Source: Corallochytrium limacisporum (Eukaryota > Opisthokonta). Taken from it: DNA of 64,000 bases. Of the stretch, positions 29,980 through 40,400 are shown piece by piece. The position numbers were made by a program, and so were the translations under genes. The notes under the pieces were generated by a model. The model searched no databases. It saw only the letters and a list, made by a program, of their open reading frames with translations, and was not told the DNA's origin. Positions within the stretch are counted from its first letter, which is position 1. Each line of letters begins with the position of its first letter. Location of the stretch: assembly GCA_002811645.1 (NCBI GenBank), contig PDIP01000064.1:1-64000 (forward strand). Direction: 5' to 3'.

Positions 29980-30306
29980 TTACTCTTCAGAAGACTCCAG
30001 AGCAGCGACCAACTTCGTCGAGTTGGCAACGTGGTCCTTATTGTAGACAACATCGTACCGATTCATCTCATCACATTTGGCCCGCTGCTTCTCTACCCGA
30101 TCCCGAATCTCCTTGCAGGCATCAAAGTGGTTCACACCCTCACGGAAGTAGCACTGACGAAGACGCTCCTGCAGGATCTTGTGCATCTCTTCTTGCACAC
30201 GACGTTCCCGGATCATGGCTTCCTTAACTTCCAGGACAGAGGCGAGGTCCTTGGGGTCGACTTCGTCCGTGGACTTAGGTTTCGGATATTTATGATCAAA
30301 AGCCAT
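29980..30306 (-). CDS. NDUFB10: NADH:ubiquinone oxidoreductase subunit NDUFB10 (PDSW)
   Basis: Accessory subunit of mitochondrial complex I on the intermembrane-space side. From the Met at 30306 (MAFDHKYPKPKS) the protein is 108 residues. The central block ILQERLRQCYFREGVNHFDACKEI aligns with the NDUFB10 signature around its disulfide cysteines, with the REG tripeptide between them. Charged helices precede and follow it, and there is no membrane helix or cleavable presequence, as expected for this family. The frame is open for 71 codons further upstream, but that segment is unlike the family. It has a pyrimidine-rich TTTTTCTCAG just before the chosen start that could be the acceptor of a leader intron. 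The gene is tail to tail with the formin. Confidence 0.8.
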   Translation of the reverse strand: MAFDHKYPKPKSTDEVDPKDLASVLEVKEAMIRERRVQEEMHKILQERLRQCYFREGVNHFDACKEIRDRVEKQRAKCDEMNRYDVVYNKDHVANSTKLVAALESSEE

Positions 30307-31660
30307 TGTTTGCTTTATCTGTAACCTGAGAAAAACCTTTTTTGGAAGCCAAAAATAACCCAAAGATCTAATAATTGGAGTTATAAATTTCTCGACTATG
30401 TACTCCGCCGTAGCTATGTGTTTCCTTTGCCCGTTACCTCCAGGATGTGAAGCAGGTTGTGGTTTCACTGTTCTGATGTAGTACTCTTCAAGGACAAGCG
30501 TATGTTGATTTCTTTTCAACCTGATTTACCTGCTGCGCCAACGCTGATAGGTATATGGTGTTGGAAACCCAAGACCCATACCATCCCCGGTCGAAATCGC
30601 AAGCTCCAAACATCTCCATGCCCAATCACTGCGTCCGACGCACGCGCAGGAACGCTTGCCCAGTGTACCAGTTTTCGCTGACTTTCGCATCTGTGGCCCT
30701 GCAAGACTGGAATTTGTGTGTGTGTATGTGTGTGTGTGTTGCGGTGGACACAAGGGTTTCACTAAGGTCAACGAGGAAGGAACGGTTTGGGAAGAAACAT
30801 AACACAGTGGAAGAAGCCGGACTTGTATTGTGGTGGAAACCGAAGCAGTGGCTCACGGCGAGCACACTGGTGGCGGTACATTTTCTATCTCGGCCCCCCC
30901 CTATCAAAGCAAGGGGCCGCGCCTCCCGCTGGGGCGCTGGCTGTTTCTGGTTCGAACCCCTACCCACGTACACTGCGGGGAGCACACACACACCCCCCTC
31001 CCCCACACACGGGCTTCCATTGCCCATCCCCCTGGTTCTCCAGCCCAGTTCCCCTGCCCCCAAAACCCTACCAAGGGCTTTTTCCTCTGCTTTCCCTTTT
31101 CTTTTTTTTTGTTTATGAAAGAAGCTTTGGACGGGCGACCGGGCTAAATCAAAGGGAGCGGGAAGGGCGCTGAAGCGTGGCGAACTGATTCGCGAAATAT
31201 TCACGGGCCTACCCCAGGGGGGACTTTGTTGGGTTACGGGGAGACCCGAGGCGTGTTTCCACCGCACGCTTAGTATGGCGCTGGCCCTGCACTTCCCGCC
31301 CAAAGTTCAAATTAAATAGGCCCCCGTTGGTATTCAGGGCGACTGGGGCCCCAGCTCCGCGTTCGGAACACAAACCCGGAAGGCATCGTCGGGGGGCATT
31401 GAGACCAAAGAAAGGGGCGGTCTCACGGGCTCATTGCCTCAGCTATTTTCGGGCGACGGCCTGCTTGAAGTGTTCTCTGATAGTCCTTTCGACGCGGTCG
31501 TGTTTCATAATGCTGCAACCTGGGTTGATCACAATACGAAGAACACGAAGAGACGCTGCGGACACACAACAGCTCCGACTTCTGCCACATAACCATGTAC
31601 TACCAGGACAACCAAAGCGCGACCTAGGCTTAAAGAAAACCTGTTTTATCACTTAAAATT
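30307..31660. other. Divergent spacer
   Basis: A 1.35 kb spacer between NDUFB10 and the coiled-coil gene. It includes GT repeats (30718-30740), C-rich tracts (30894-31050) and AT-rich ends. A possible leader-intron donor for NDUFB10 (CAG|GTAAAT on the minus strand near 30530) is seen but unproven. No gene recognised. Confidence 0.4.
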
Positions 31661-33844
31661 ATGGAAACTGATAAGGGTAAAGATCCAGAATCTGTTTCTG
31701 AACAGACCAATAACGATTCTCAACCATATTCTCAACAGTACCATGAGCTGCTAGTGGATCAGGCTTTTGCCCGTAACGAGGCTGATCGAAGAAGACTCGC
31801 CCAGACCAGCCCCCGCGCTCAGGTATCAATCGGGTCATCTTCGTCGGCATCTATACTTAGCCCACGGGCCCGGGCTATGCGGGCTCAGGAGAAACAGGCT
31901 CGACTCTACCAACTGAACACTGATCAGGAAGCCGCCACGGGTAATGGCTTTATGGATACGCCCAATGGTGCATCAGAGCTAGCCGCTGAAAATGACCCAC
32001 GAATGCACCCTGGAGCCGGTCTAAGTAACACCCATTGGAATCAGTTCCTGCACGAGGTCCAGGCGGCCGACGCGGCGCGGGAAGCGCGGTTGAAGGAGAC
32101 TCAGGCAACTGTTGTCGGAGCGCAGAGCAGCCTCCTGGACTACGTTCGCGAGCTTAGTGCACAGGTCTCGAGCTTGGACAGTCAGCTGCAGGCCAGCATT
32201 GACGAAGTGGCGCTGAAGAGCCGGCATATTGAAGAACTTCAGGATCAGCTTATGGAAGCCACCTCGCGGGCAAGGAAACAACAGGAGACATACGCACACC
32301 AAATCCATCATGCAGAGGACTTTAGCGCGAGTGCCGCCGATCGGTTGACAGTGATGGAGGCCGAGGCTGAGGATCGGAAACGTGAAATCAGAGAACTACG
32401 GGAACGACTACATGAAGCAAAGGTCACTATCAAGGAGAAGAGTGAGCTCATAAGACAGCTGGAAGATGACACCGCAGCCGTCGAACGGGAACTCAATTTA
32501 GTAAGGCAGAATCGCAGGACAAAGGAGGATCGCCTTGAAGACCAAGTAAGAGCTCAGGAGAAATTTATAAAACGGCTGGCAAGGATGGGCAAGACACAGG
32601 AATCGACATCTCAGCAGGCATCAGCACCGAGTGTGCCTCCGTTTCCGTATGTGCTGCCCACGGCCCCCGTACAATCGCCCGTCGAAAACTCACTGCAACG
32701 TGAGCTCCAATCTTTGCACCAGCGCTTCAATGATATTGAACAACGGACCCGCAATGAGAAGCAACAACAGACTCTGGAGGCCATGGCCGAGGAACTCAAG
32801 ACGGTACGGCAGGAGACACAAGAACTGAGAGCGAGACTGGTGGCGAAGAGCTCGCCACCGGTTGTCTCCGCGGCCGCGCCAAGGGTGGATAATTTGCAGA
32901 CTGTGGCAGCAAATCCCCCACACGCCGCTTCCACGAGCACTGCTGCTGCGGCTAGTTCGTCGCCCAAGAGATTGGACGCTCCGGTAGCACCAGCATCCCC
33001 AGGTTACCGAGAACCACCAATCGTACAGGAATCAGCCGCCAAGGCACAGGCAGAGGCTTCCTTGCGCAATCTACAGCGTGAGATGCGCAATATGGAGCAA
33101 TCCCTGCGACGGGAACGCGGACTCCGACTGGGCCACGAAGCTGAATTGGAAGCTCTTCGTATTCGAACTCCCCAAGTTCCTGGTGCCGGTAGTAACACTG
33201 GGGCAGCGACAAGTCCAGGATCCAGGTATGGACATACTAACTCGGCGCGCTCCTCGTTCTCTCGGCGCCACGACAGCGGAATTGATCACACCAGCATGTT
33301 TCACTCTCAGAGCACATCCAGCGTAGGTCGGTCTCCGGTGAAGACGGCCGCTTACATCGACCGGAGCACCATCAGCGGCGCTTCCGGAGGCGGGCCAGCC
33401 CGGTCAGTTGGACCCAGCGGGCGTCTGACGTTCTATAACAACAATACCGGCACCTCCGGCCATATCGCCGGTGCGTACCAATTCTACAGTGGCGGCAACT
33501 TTCCGGCTCGAGGACGGCCTCACATGACCGCGCCAGCTGGGTCACCGCTAGGTCAGCCGTCCCCGGGCCAGCGACGGAGGCAGTATACCTCCAGCAGTCC
33601 GGTCTCACAACGTCGCCGCGAGGTGGAGTATGTCCTTCTCGAAGACAAGCTGCAGGACGCATTCTTGGCCAGTGAGAATCTGAAGCAGGCCACTGACCGT
33701 CTGGTCAACCGCATTGAGCTGCTAAACACAAGCGGAGCTCCAAGTCCTCATGCTCCGACCACAGACACAATGAGGCCAGACAAGCACAACGGCGACTCGG
33801 AGTATGACGAGGACGAGGATACGGACGAGTCTGACGGTTACTGA
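31661..33844 (+). CDS. Coiled-coil protein (727 aa), unidentified
   Basis: I do not recognise the family. The N-terminal 130 residues are polar and Ser-rich. A long heptad-patterned coiled coil runs from about 140 to 310, with a second coiled-coil segment at about 345-400 and a shorter one at about 455-490. The linkers are Ala/Ser/Pro-rich, and a Gly/Ser/Arg-rich stretch spans about 500-650. A short helical segment (KLQDAFLASENLKQATDRLVNRIELL, cited as positions about 665-690) precedes an acidic tail ending in repeated Asp/Glu. No membrane segment, signal or enzymatic motif is present. It could be a cytoskeletal, centrosomal or ciliary scaffold, which would suit the axonemal genes elsewhere here, but that is a guess. 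The single frame is clean across 2.2 kb. Confidence 0.85.
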   Translation: METDKGKDPESVSEQTNNDSQPYSQQYHELLVDQAFARNEADRRRLAQTSPRAQVSIGSSSSASILSPRARAMRAQEKQARLYQLNTDQEAATGNGFMDTPNGASELAAENDPRMHPGAGLSNTHWNQFLHEVQAADAAREARLKETQATVVGAQSSLLDYVRELSAQVSSLDSQLQASIDEVALKSRHIEELQDQLMEATSRARKQQETYAHQIHHAEDFSASAADRLTVMEAEAEDRKREIRELRERLHEAKVTIKEKSELIRQLEDDTAAVERELNLVRQNRRTKEDRLEDQVRAQEKFIKRLARMGKTQESTSQQASAPSVPPFPYVLPTAPVQSPVENSLQRELQSLHQRFNDIEQRTRNEKQQQTLEAMAEELKTVRQETQELRARLVAKSSPPVVSAAAPRVDNLQTVAANPPHAASTSTAAAASSSPKRLDAPVAPASPGYREPPIVQESAAKAQAEASLRNLQREMRNMEQSLRRERGLRLGHEAELEALRIRTPQVPGAGSNTGAATSPGSRYGHTNSARSSFSRRHDSGIDHTSMFHSQSTSSVGRSPVKTAAYIDRSTISGASGGGPARSVGPSGRLTFYNNNTGTSGHIAGAYQFYSGGNFPARGRPHMTAPAGSPLGQPSPGQRRRQYTSSSPVSQRRREVEYVLLEDKLQDAFLASENLKQATDRLVNRIELLNTSGAPSPHAPTTDTMRPDKHNGDSEYDEDEDTDESDGY

Positions 33845-36110
33845 GCGTTCACTTAACATGAAAGTATTTGAGTAAAGTGCAAACGTGACAATTGAAGATA
33901 GTCGTGCGGTCATGTGTTGTTTCGTCTGGACGTGGAAGCCAGCCCCAAGAAAGCGGGGTGCTTGAGAGTCACCAGCTCCCTTAAATTTCCAGGCATGATG
34001 GTTTTGCATGCGGGAACTATCGTACCTATTCTGCTACAAGAAGAATTATCTGGTCGACGACCTTTTTGGTCGCAAATTCGGTGCGCTGCAAGACGTCGGG
34101 ATCTCTATCTCTCAAGAACCCCCGTGAACTTAAACCGCAAGGAAATTCCCGAGTGACTTTACATAGTCTTCTGCCCTGTGGTAAAATCTTATAGAAGTAC
34201 AGTCCATGGACAGAAACGACATGGAATCCTTGGCGGATCTTGCCTTTGACCCCACCGCCCGGGAGTTCACCCCCCAAAGTTTAGCGCTTATTTTTTTTTT
34301 CTGGGTTTCTATATATTGTGTGTGTGTTGCTGGGGTGGGACCGACCACTGTGCGCAGTCGCAACTAAGAATAGAAGCGCCCCTCTCAACACACACACACC
34401 CCACCCAACCAACCCTTCCCTCGAAGCTGGGCGAAGGGGCCCCCGGGGGGGGGGGGNNNNNNNNNNNNNNNNNNNNNNNNNNNNNNNNNNNNNNNNNNNN
34501 NNNNNNNNNNNNNNNNNNNNNNNNNNNNNNNNNNNNNNNNNNNGGGGGTGCGCGACGGGCCCAAACAAAGGAACCCCCAAACACCGGGGACGAGCGAGGT
34601 AAAGCACACAGAGAGAGAGAGAGAGATTTTGAGAGACTGACTGCATGTGTGGGGATGTGGTGTGATGTCGACTCCTTGTTCCCTGTCTGTTGGTAACATT
34701 TTATATACTTGGCATCCTCGTGTTCTTGGGTGGTGGTCTGGGTGCCTTTTTCTCGTTCTGCTCCCCTTTTCGGCACTTTCTGCGTCCCCCCCCCCGGGGA
34801 GAGAGGTGGGTCCGGCACACGTGGACCAGGGGCCCGCGCCGTTCGAGACTCTCTCTCTCTCTCTCGCTCTCTGTGCTTTGTGAAAATGACCCACGATGAA
34901 ATCGGCCAGAGTCCCTTCTTTTCTTTCTTTCTTTCCTTTTTTTTTCCCCCTTTTTGTTTGTTTTCGTCGGTTGGAGTACGAAATGAGCCATATGTTCACT
35001 ATTAATTAGAACGGGCCCTACGGTCAGGAGTAAGGAAAAAGCCCATTTAAATTCTTCCGCACCTCCTCCTCCCTCCGCCGGGGGCGCTGGTAGTGGTAGT
35101 ACTGAAAAAAAGCCTTTTGGCCCTGGGGCCTCCCGGGCGGGGGGGGGGAGGGTTTTGTTCTTTCTTCGTCCCTGAAACTTTTCTTTCCCCCCCCCCCCCG
35201 GGGGGAAGGCTTCGCGTGCCGCGGCAAGCCCAAGGAATAAAACAAATAACGGAGGGAGAGAAATAATGGAAAAAAAAAAGAAAAGGTAAAATAACCACCA
35301 GCCCCCAGACCGAGCTATTTTCTTAATTCCATTTTTTTATTATTGCGCGGTTCCCTTCTCCCTCTCTCTTGGCCCTCCTCCCCTCCCTCCGAGTCGGCGC
35401 GCGCAGGTTCGAGTGTGTGTGTGTGTTTCGGGACCGGTCGTTAAAAAATTTTCTCTCGTTCTTTTCTGTTCTTTTCCGGCGCTCTGTGCCGCGGCTCTTG
35501 GGGCCCCGGGGAAGTGCGCCTGTGCACGGGTGCGGATTTCATTCTTTTTTTTTTAACCATTTCCAAAGGGGGGCCACCAACCAAAAAAAGGAGAGAAAAT
35601 TGGCCAGTCTTGAAAACCCGCCCCGTCCTGGCCTGGTACACACTCTGCGCAGATTTTACAAAAAAAAAATGGAGAAGGGAGGGAGAAGAGGGGGGGAGGT
35701 GAGAGAGGGCCGGGCGCCCCAGTATAGCCCGCCGCGTATGACGTGGGGTTGGTGGCTGTGAGAGTTGTGTGGGTGGGTGTGGAAGTGAAGGAAGCCTTGG
35801 CACGGATGCTTGGGATGCGGTGATGACCATGGAGATGGGAGTGAAGGCCGCCAACGCGGCGGTGGCGTCATGAATGTAATATTTGCCAAGCCTTTGTGAG
35901 ACAGAGAAGGTTGAAAAGTAGTAACGTTGAAATCAAGAAGATGTCAACCCAAAAGAGTTCCTTGCTTTTGTAGGTAGGTGTACTTTCCGGTACCGGTTTC
36001 GTATCCAGACACCCATTCCAATGGAAAGTAAGTGATAGTTCGCAAAATGACATGGGCCTAATTCAATTAAGGTAGTGTAGATCCACACACAACAGGCTAT
36101 AGCAAAGACA
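33845..36110. other. Tandem spacer with C/G palindromes and assembly gap
   Basis: A 2.3 kb region between the coiled-coil gene and the alkane hydroxylase. C-run/G-run junctions occur at about 34440-34456 (running into the gap), 34786-34799, 35187-35205 and 35507. GA and CT repeats lie at 34611-34626 and 34849-34872, with poly-T and poly-A stretches after 34920. At 33990-34180 all three plus frames are open for 40-60 codons behind a TTTCCAG acceptor-like site, so a small exon is possible but its frame is undecidable by eye. The last 250 bp is a likely promoter. Confidence 0.5.
34457..34543. other. Assembly gap (87 N)
   Basis: Run of 87 undetermined bases. The left edge is a CCCCC-then-G12 tract and the right edge a G5 tract, so the gap lies inside a homopolymer-rich palindrome. 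The true length is unknown. Confidence 0.99.
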
Positions 36111-37334
36111 ATGGCGCCTAATGTCAATGGTTGTGCCGAGCGGCGCGTCGACGAGTATGGCCGTCCGGTCGATACCATGGACTTTAGCAGCATCAGCTCG
36201 GGAAAGAAGATGCCGTTCAGCACCATCAGCACCGTCAGCGACAACCCGAATGACTTCTCGGTGCTGACATATTATTTCTGCTTAGTAGTGCCTGCGGTCC
36301 AGGCAAGTTCCATATACTTTGGGGGCCACATGGTTTGGTTCCCACTCATCTTCACGTTTGGTCTGATCCCCATTGCTGATACCCTGTGCGGCACCAGCAA
36401 GCTCAATCCTTCCAAGGAGCTCGAAAAGAAATTGGACACCGAAGTCCAGTATCGTCTTGTGCCCGTTGTCTGGTGTGTTGCTCAGACCACTATTTTGCTT
36501 GTTGGCATGGTCTGGGGAGTGCAGCCAGAGCGCACCAGGGAAGAATTCATTGGATCCATCTTCGCTGTTGGTCTCGGCTCCGGCATGGGGATCAACGTCG
36601 CCCATGAACTCGGTCACAAGCGATCATCCTGGGAGCCATTACTGGCTCAGTATCTGCTGGCCTTGACCTCTTACATGCATTTCCAGATTGAGCACGTCGA
36701 GGGTCATCACTGGAACGTTGCCACTCCGCTTGATCCGGCCACCGGTCACTACAATGAATCATTCTATAGTTTCTGGCCCCGCACTGTCTATGGTTCATAT
36801 GCCTCGGCTTGGGCCATTGAGAACAACCGCGTGGCCAAAAAGAGTCTGCCGTGGTACCAGAACATGATGATCTGGTACACCACGATCCCCATACTTTTAG
36901 TTTGCGGGGCCGGCAAGGTCCTCGGTCCATGGGGCGCCGTGTTCTTTGTGGGACAGTCAGTGTTCGGTTTCACCCTGCTTGAGCTTGTCAACTACATTGA
37001 ACACTACGGCCTGCAGCGCAAAGAGATTGCCCCCGGTCGCTACGAGAGAGTGCGCCCGATCCACTCCTGGAATTCTGATCAGCGTGTGACCAACAACCTG
37101 CTCTTCAAGCTGCAGCGTCACTCGGACCACCATGCGTTCCCGTGTCGCCGGTACCAGATTCTGCGCTCCTTTGACGAGAGCCCGCAGTTGCCCTCCGGCT
37201 ACGCGACTTGCATCCTCATTGCTGCCGTGCCGTCTCTGTGGTTCCGCATAATGAACCCCAAGGTTGAAGAATTCAACAAGTGGGTTGAAGAATCTCGCAA
37301 GGACATGGAGGCCAGAGGAATCAAAATCGAATGA
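36111..37334 (+). CDS. alkB: Alkane 1-monooxygenase (AlkB-type di-iron membrane hydroxylase)
   Basis: Integral-membrane non-haem di-iron enzyme that hydroxylates the terminal carbon of medium-chain alkanes or fatty-acyl-like substrates, using rubredoxin or ferredoxin as electron donor. The 407-residue protein has about six membrane helices and the complete AlkB histidine set: HELGHK (from His165), EHVEGHHW (His195, 199, 200), the AlkB-specific NYIEHYGL, and LQRHSDHH (His337, 340, 341). HELGHK plus NYIEHYGL separates AlkB from ordinary fatty-acid desaturases and sterol hydroxylases. The family is overwhelmingly bacterial, so acquisition by horizontal transfer is likely, yet the gene sits among typical eukaryotic genes with similar codon choice. 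No rubredoxin domain is fused, and no rubredoxin gene is visible nearby. It is tail to tail with the esterase gene (138 bp). Confidence 0.95.
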   Translation: MAPNVNGCAERRVDEYGRPVDTMDFSSISSGKKMPFSTISTVSDNPNDFSVLTYYFCLVVPAVQASSIYFGGHMVWFPLIFTFGLIPIADTLCGTSKLNPSKELEKKLDTEVQYRLVPVVWCVAQTTILLVGMVWGVQPERTREEFIGSIFAVGLGSGMGINVAHELGHKRSSWEPLLAQYLLALTSYMHFQIEHVEGHHWNVATPLDPATGHYNESFYSFWPRTVYGSYASAWAIENNRVAKKSLPWYQNMMIWYTTIPILLVCGAGKVLGPWGAVFFVGQSVFGFTLLELVNYIEHYGLQRKEIAPGRYERVRPIHSWNSDQRVTNNLLFKLQRHSDHHAFPCRRYQILRSFDESPQLPSGYATCILIAAVPSLWFRIMNPKVEEFNKWVEESRKDMEARGIKIE

Positions 37335-37472
37335 ATTGATCTTGTACCACTATAGTGTAAATATATTTATAGAACGAATCGCATACCATATTGACCACAC
37401 TGAACACCGCCACACATTCGGTCCAAAACCCGCGCTGCCGCGCCGTGCCGCAGTGCCAACACATGCTCCTGT

Positions 37473-40400
37473 TCAGATGTTCAGATTGGGGATGTCCGCG
37501 GAGACCGGTGTCATCATCCCAGACTCTCCAAACAGGTCCGCGAGTGATGCAGCGCTGCCAATGCTGCCAGATCGTCGTAGCACAGGCATCATTAACGGGG
37601 ACATGGGCGCGTGGTGGTGAGTTTCGGCAATCACACCCTTGCGTAGCAGCTCGCGTATCTTTTGTTTGCTGTAAGTATAGCCAATCTTGAGCAGATCGTT
37701 GAAGTGCTGGAAGTCGGTGATAGAGTAGTTGAAGATGTCATCAGAACGGAGGTAGTGGTACCGTTCATTGGCCTTGATACCCTCAAGGTGCTGCGCACAC
37801 GCCGCGTAGGCCAGACGGCTCTGGATTTCGTCCAGGTTTGGGACACGAACTTTTTCGCTGAAGGGATTGTACCGGTTGGCAAGCAGGTACCAGCCGCTAA
37901 TGTCGTCGCCGTAGTTGTAAAAATCGGATTCGTCTTCGGCGCCAATGTCATGTGCGATAATGATCTTCGCGCCGAAGCGTTGAGCCATGATGTCGGCAGG
38001 CAGATTGTTCAAATATCCACCGTCCACGAGCAGGGCACCCGTCTCCGGATCTGTGATGGGTGGGAAATACCCAGCGAGGGTCATGCTCGCACGGCAATAG
38101 CGCCACAAACAGCCATACTCGTGTGACCGGAGCTTCGAGCTGGAAATATCGGTTGAAGTGCAGAAAAATGGCACCCACAGATCCTCAATCTGCACATTGC
38201 CCAGAATGGAATGGATCACTGCATTAAACGTACGACCGGTCATCATCGCTGTGGTCGGATAGGTCAGATCAAAGATGTAGTTCCTGAGGCTCGAGAATGC
38301 GGAACACAGTTCCCGCATCGTCATTTCCGTCTGCTCCATGTCCTGATACTGTGCGTAGATCGCAGCGACCATAGCACCCATAGATGTGCCACCAACCATG
38401 TCAACAGGGATATTTTCTTCCGTTAGGACGTGCAATAAGCCTACGTGGGAAACACCCCGGGCTCCACCACCACCGAGGACAACACCAATCGCCTTGCCCA
38501 AGAGTCGTCGGGCACATCGATCCATGTCACTCCTGCACTGGCGCTCGTCCCGATTTTCCTTGAGCACGATCTCATCCGCACTGTCCTCACTGCTGAGGTC
38601 GTCGGAGGCCTGTCCACTGGAATTGGAGTGGGGTCCCATTTCCCAACCTCCTACAGAAGTCCTCCGTTCAAGGCCATTCTCACTATGCATGTCGGGCGAG
38701 TCCAAGGAAATGCTATCATCTTTGCCACTGACAAAGTCGGCAGCTGTGGCGGACAGGGATCGGCGCAAAGCCATCTGCAGTTGAGCCAGCGGAAAATCAG
38801 AGTCTTCTTTCGACCTACTCTTCTGGGTTTTGGCCACCGATGGCAACATACTTTCCGGGACACGGATGTGGTGATGGATGGTGACACCATCAATAGCACG
38901 CAGCCATTCCCTAGTGCCTGTGGGCATCTTCAGGTCTGACGGGTGCAACAGTACCAGGTGTTTTTGAATGCGTCTGGCCAGACCGGGGAATCTCTTCGTG
39001 ACCTCGTCTACACGGGGTTCATCGTTGCCACGGGCTACCAAGATAAACAAATCGGCCTGACGAATGCAGCGCTGGGTCCACGCCTTTGATACAGGACTTC
39101 TTGAGGTGTCCGGCAAATAGACCAATAGTTGGTTACCGGATTCCTTCTCACTCAAGTAATGGATCAGCTCGTATTCCCGATTCGGTGCAAACGCATCTTT
39201 GCCCATAGCATCAAGGACATCCTCCATGGTTATCACCACTGTGGGGCGGATACTGTTTAGCGAGTGCTCGAACCGCTTCACAAATTCATGGAGAGGCACA
39301 TTGTCACCGATAGGTACCACCGCAATCGTTGCAATATTGGGATTCGACTTGACCAGATTCTCGCTAGGCCGAGTGGGTTGCGATGCTTTGTTCCGATAGC
39401 TGTTCATCAACTTCTTGCCCAACATTTCAGTGAAGTACATCATGACCTCGGGGTACTTTCGTCGCAAATAGTCGAATAGTGGACGCGGGATCATGGCAAG
39501 TTCCGTGTCACGAATGGTCTTTACGCTGGATGCCCGCTTGGAATTAGTCAACAACTCCAACTCACCGACCACTTCACCGCGGCCATATTCAATCACAGTA
39601 ATCAACGCGTCATCCTTGGTCTCATCAATATCCACAGACTTCATCCGCTGATGATCCTTTGCGCGCAGCGTTCTGGTATTTCGCAGCTTCTTCGCCTTCT
39701 CAATTGGATCGTCGTGCCGCATAATACCCCGGAGGCGACCGCTGAGCACAATGTAAATAGCGTCTGCGTCATCGCCTTGCTTGTATATGTACTCACCTGT
39801 AGTTTTGTACAACCAATGGAAGGCAAAGTCCATTTGACGCACTTCCTTAGCCAGCCTACCACTGAACACATTGCACAGTCGATATAGAATATAAGGGTAC
39901 TCGACAACGTGCCGATCCACATCCGAGTCCGACATTTCCAGCAGAACGACTTCAGTTTCAGCTCGAATATTGACAATACTGGCTTCGCCTGACATGTAGC
40001 CCATCTGACCCAAAATCTCTCCCGCGTGGGCAGTGTACAGCAATCTCTCTTCGCCGGTGTCTACATCTGGAACATTGACACTGCATGAGCCTGCCACAAT
40101 ATAGCCCAAAGCTCCCAAGCGTTCTCCGGCATTGATGAAGTGCGCACCCTTTTTGCGACGGACCAGATGCATGTCAGCTTTCAGCTTCTCCTGGATGGCT
40201 GCAAAGGACGTCAGAGAGCCTTGTGACGCCGTATCCTCTTGTGGGTTGGGACCATTCTGTTGAGAAATTTGCTCACTGTGGGAGCTCTTAATGCTCATGC
40301 TCTCCACGGACCGCTCCTCGAGTTTGTTTTCTAAGTCTGTGCGCAGGTGCTGCATGAGAGACGTGTCCTCTTTTCCAGGGCTGGTCACGGTCACCTCGGC

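Noticed and set aside
30307-30519. N-terminal 71-residue extension of NDUFB10
   Set aside because: It does not match the family and is immediately followed by an acceptor-like tract before the preferred ATG.
30940-30980. GGTTCGAACCC, resembling a tRNA T-arm
   Set aside because: The flanking bases do not form the T stem or an acceptor, and no D or anticodon arm lies upstream.
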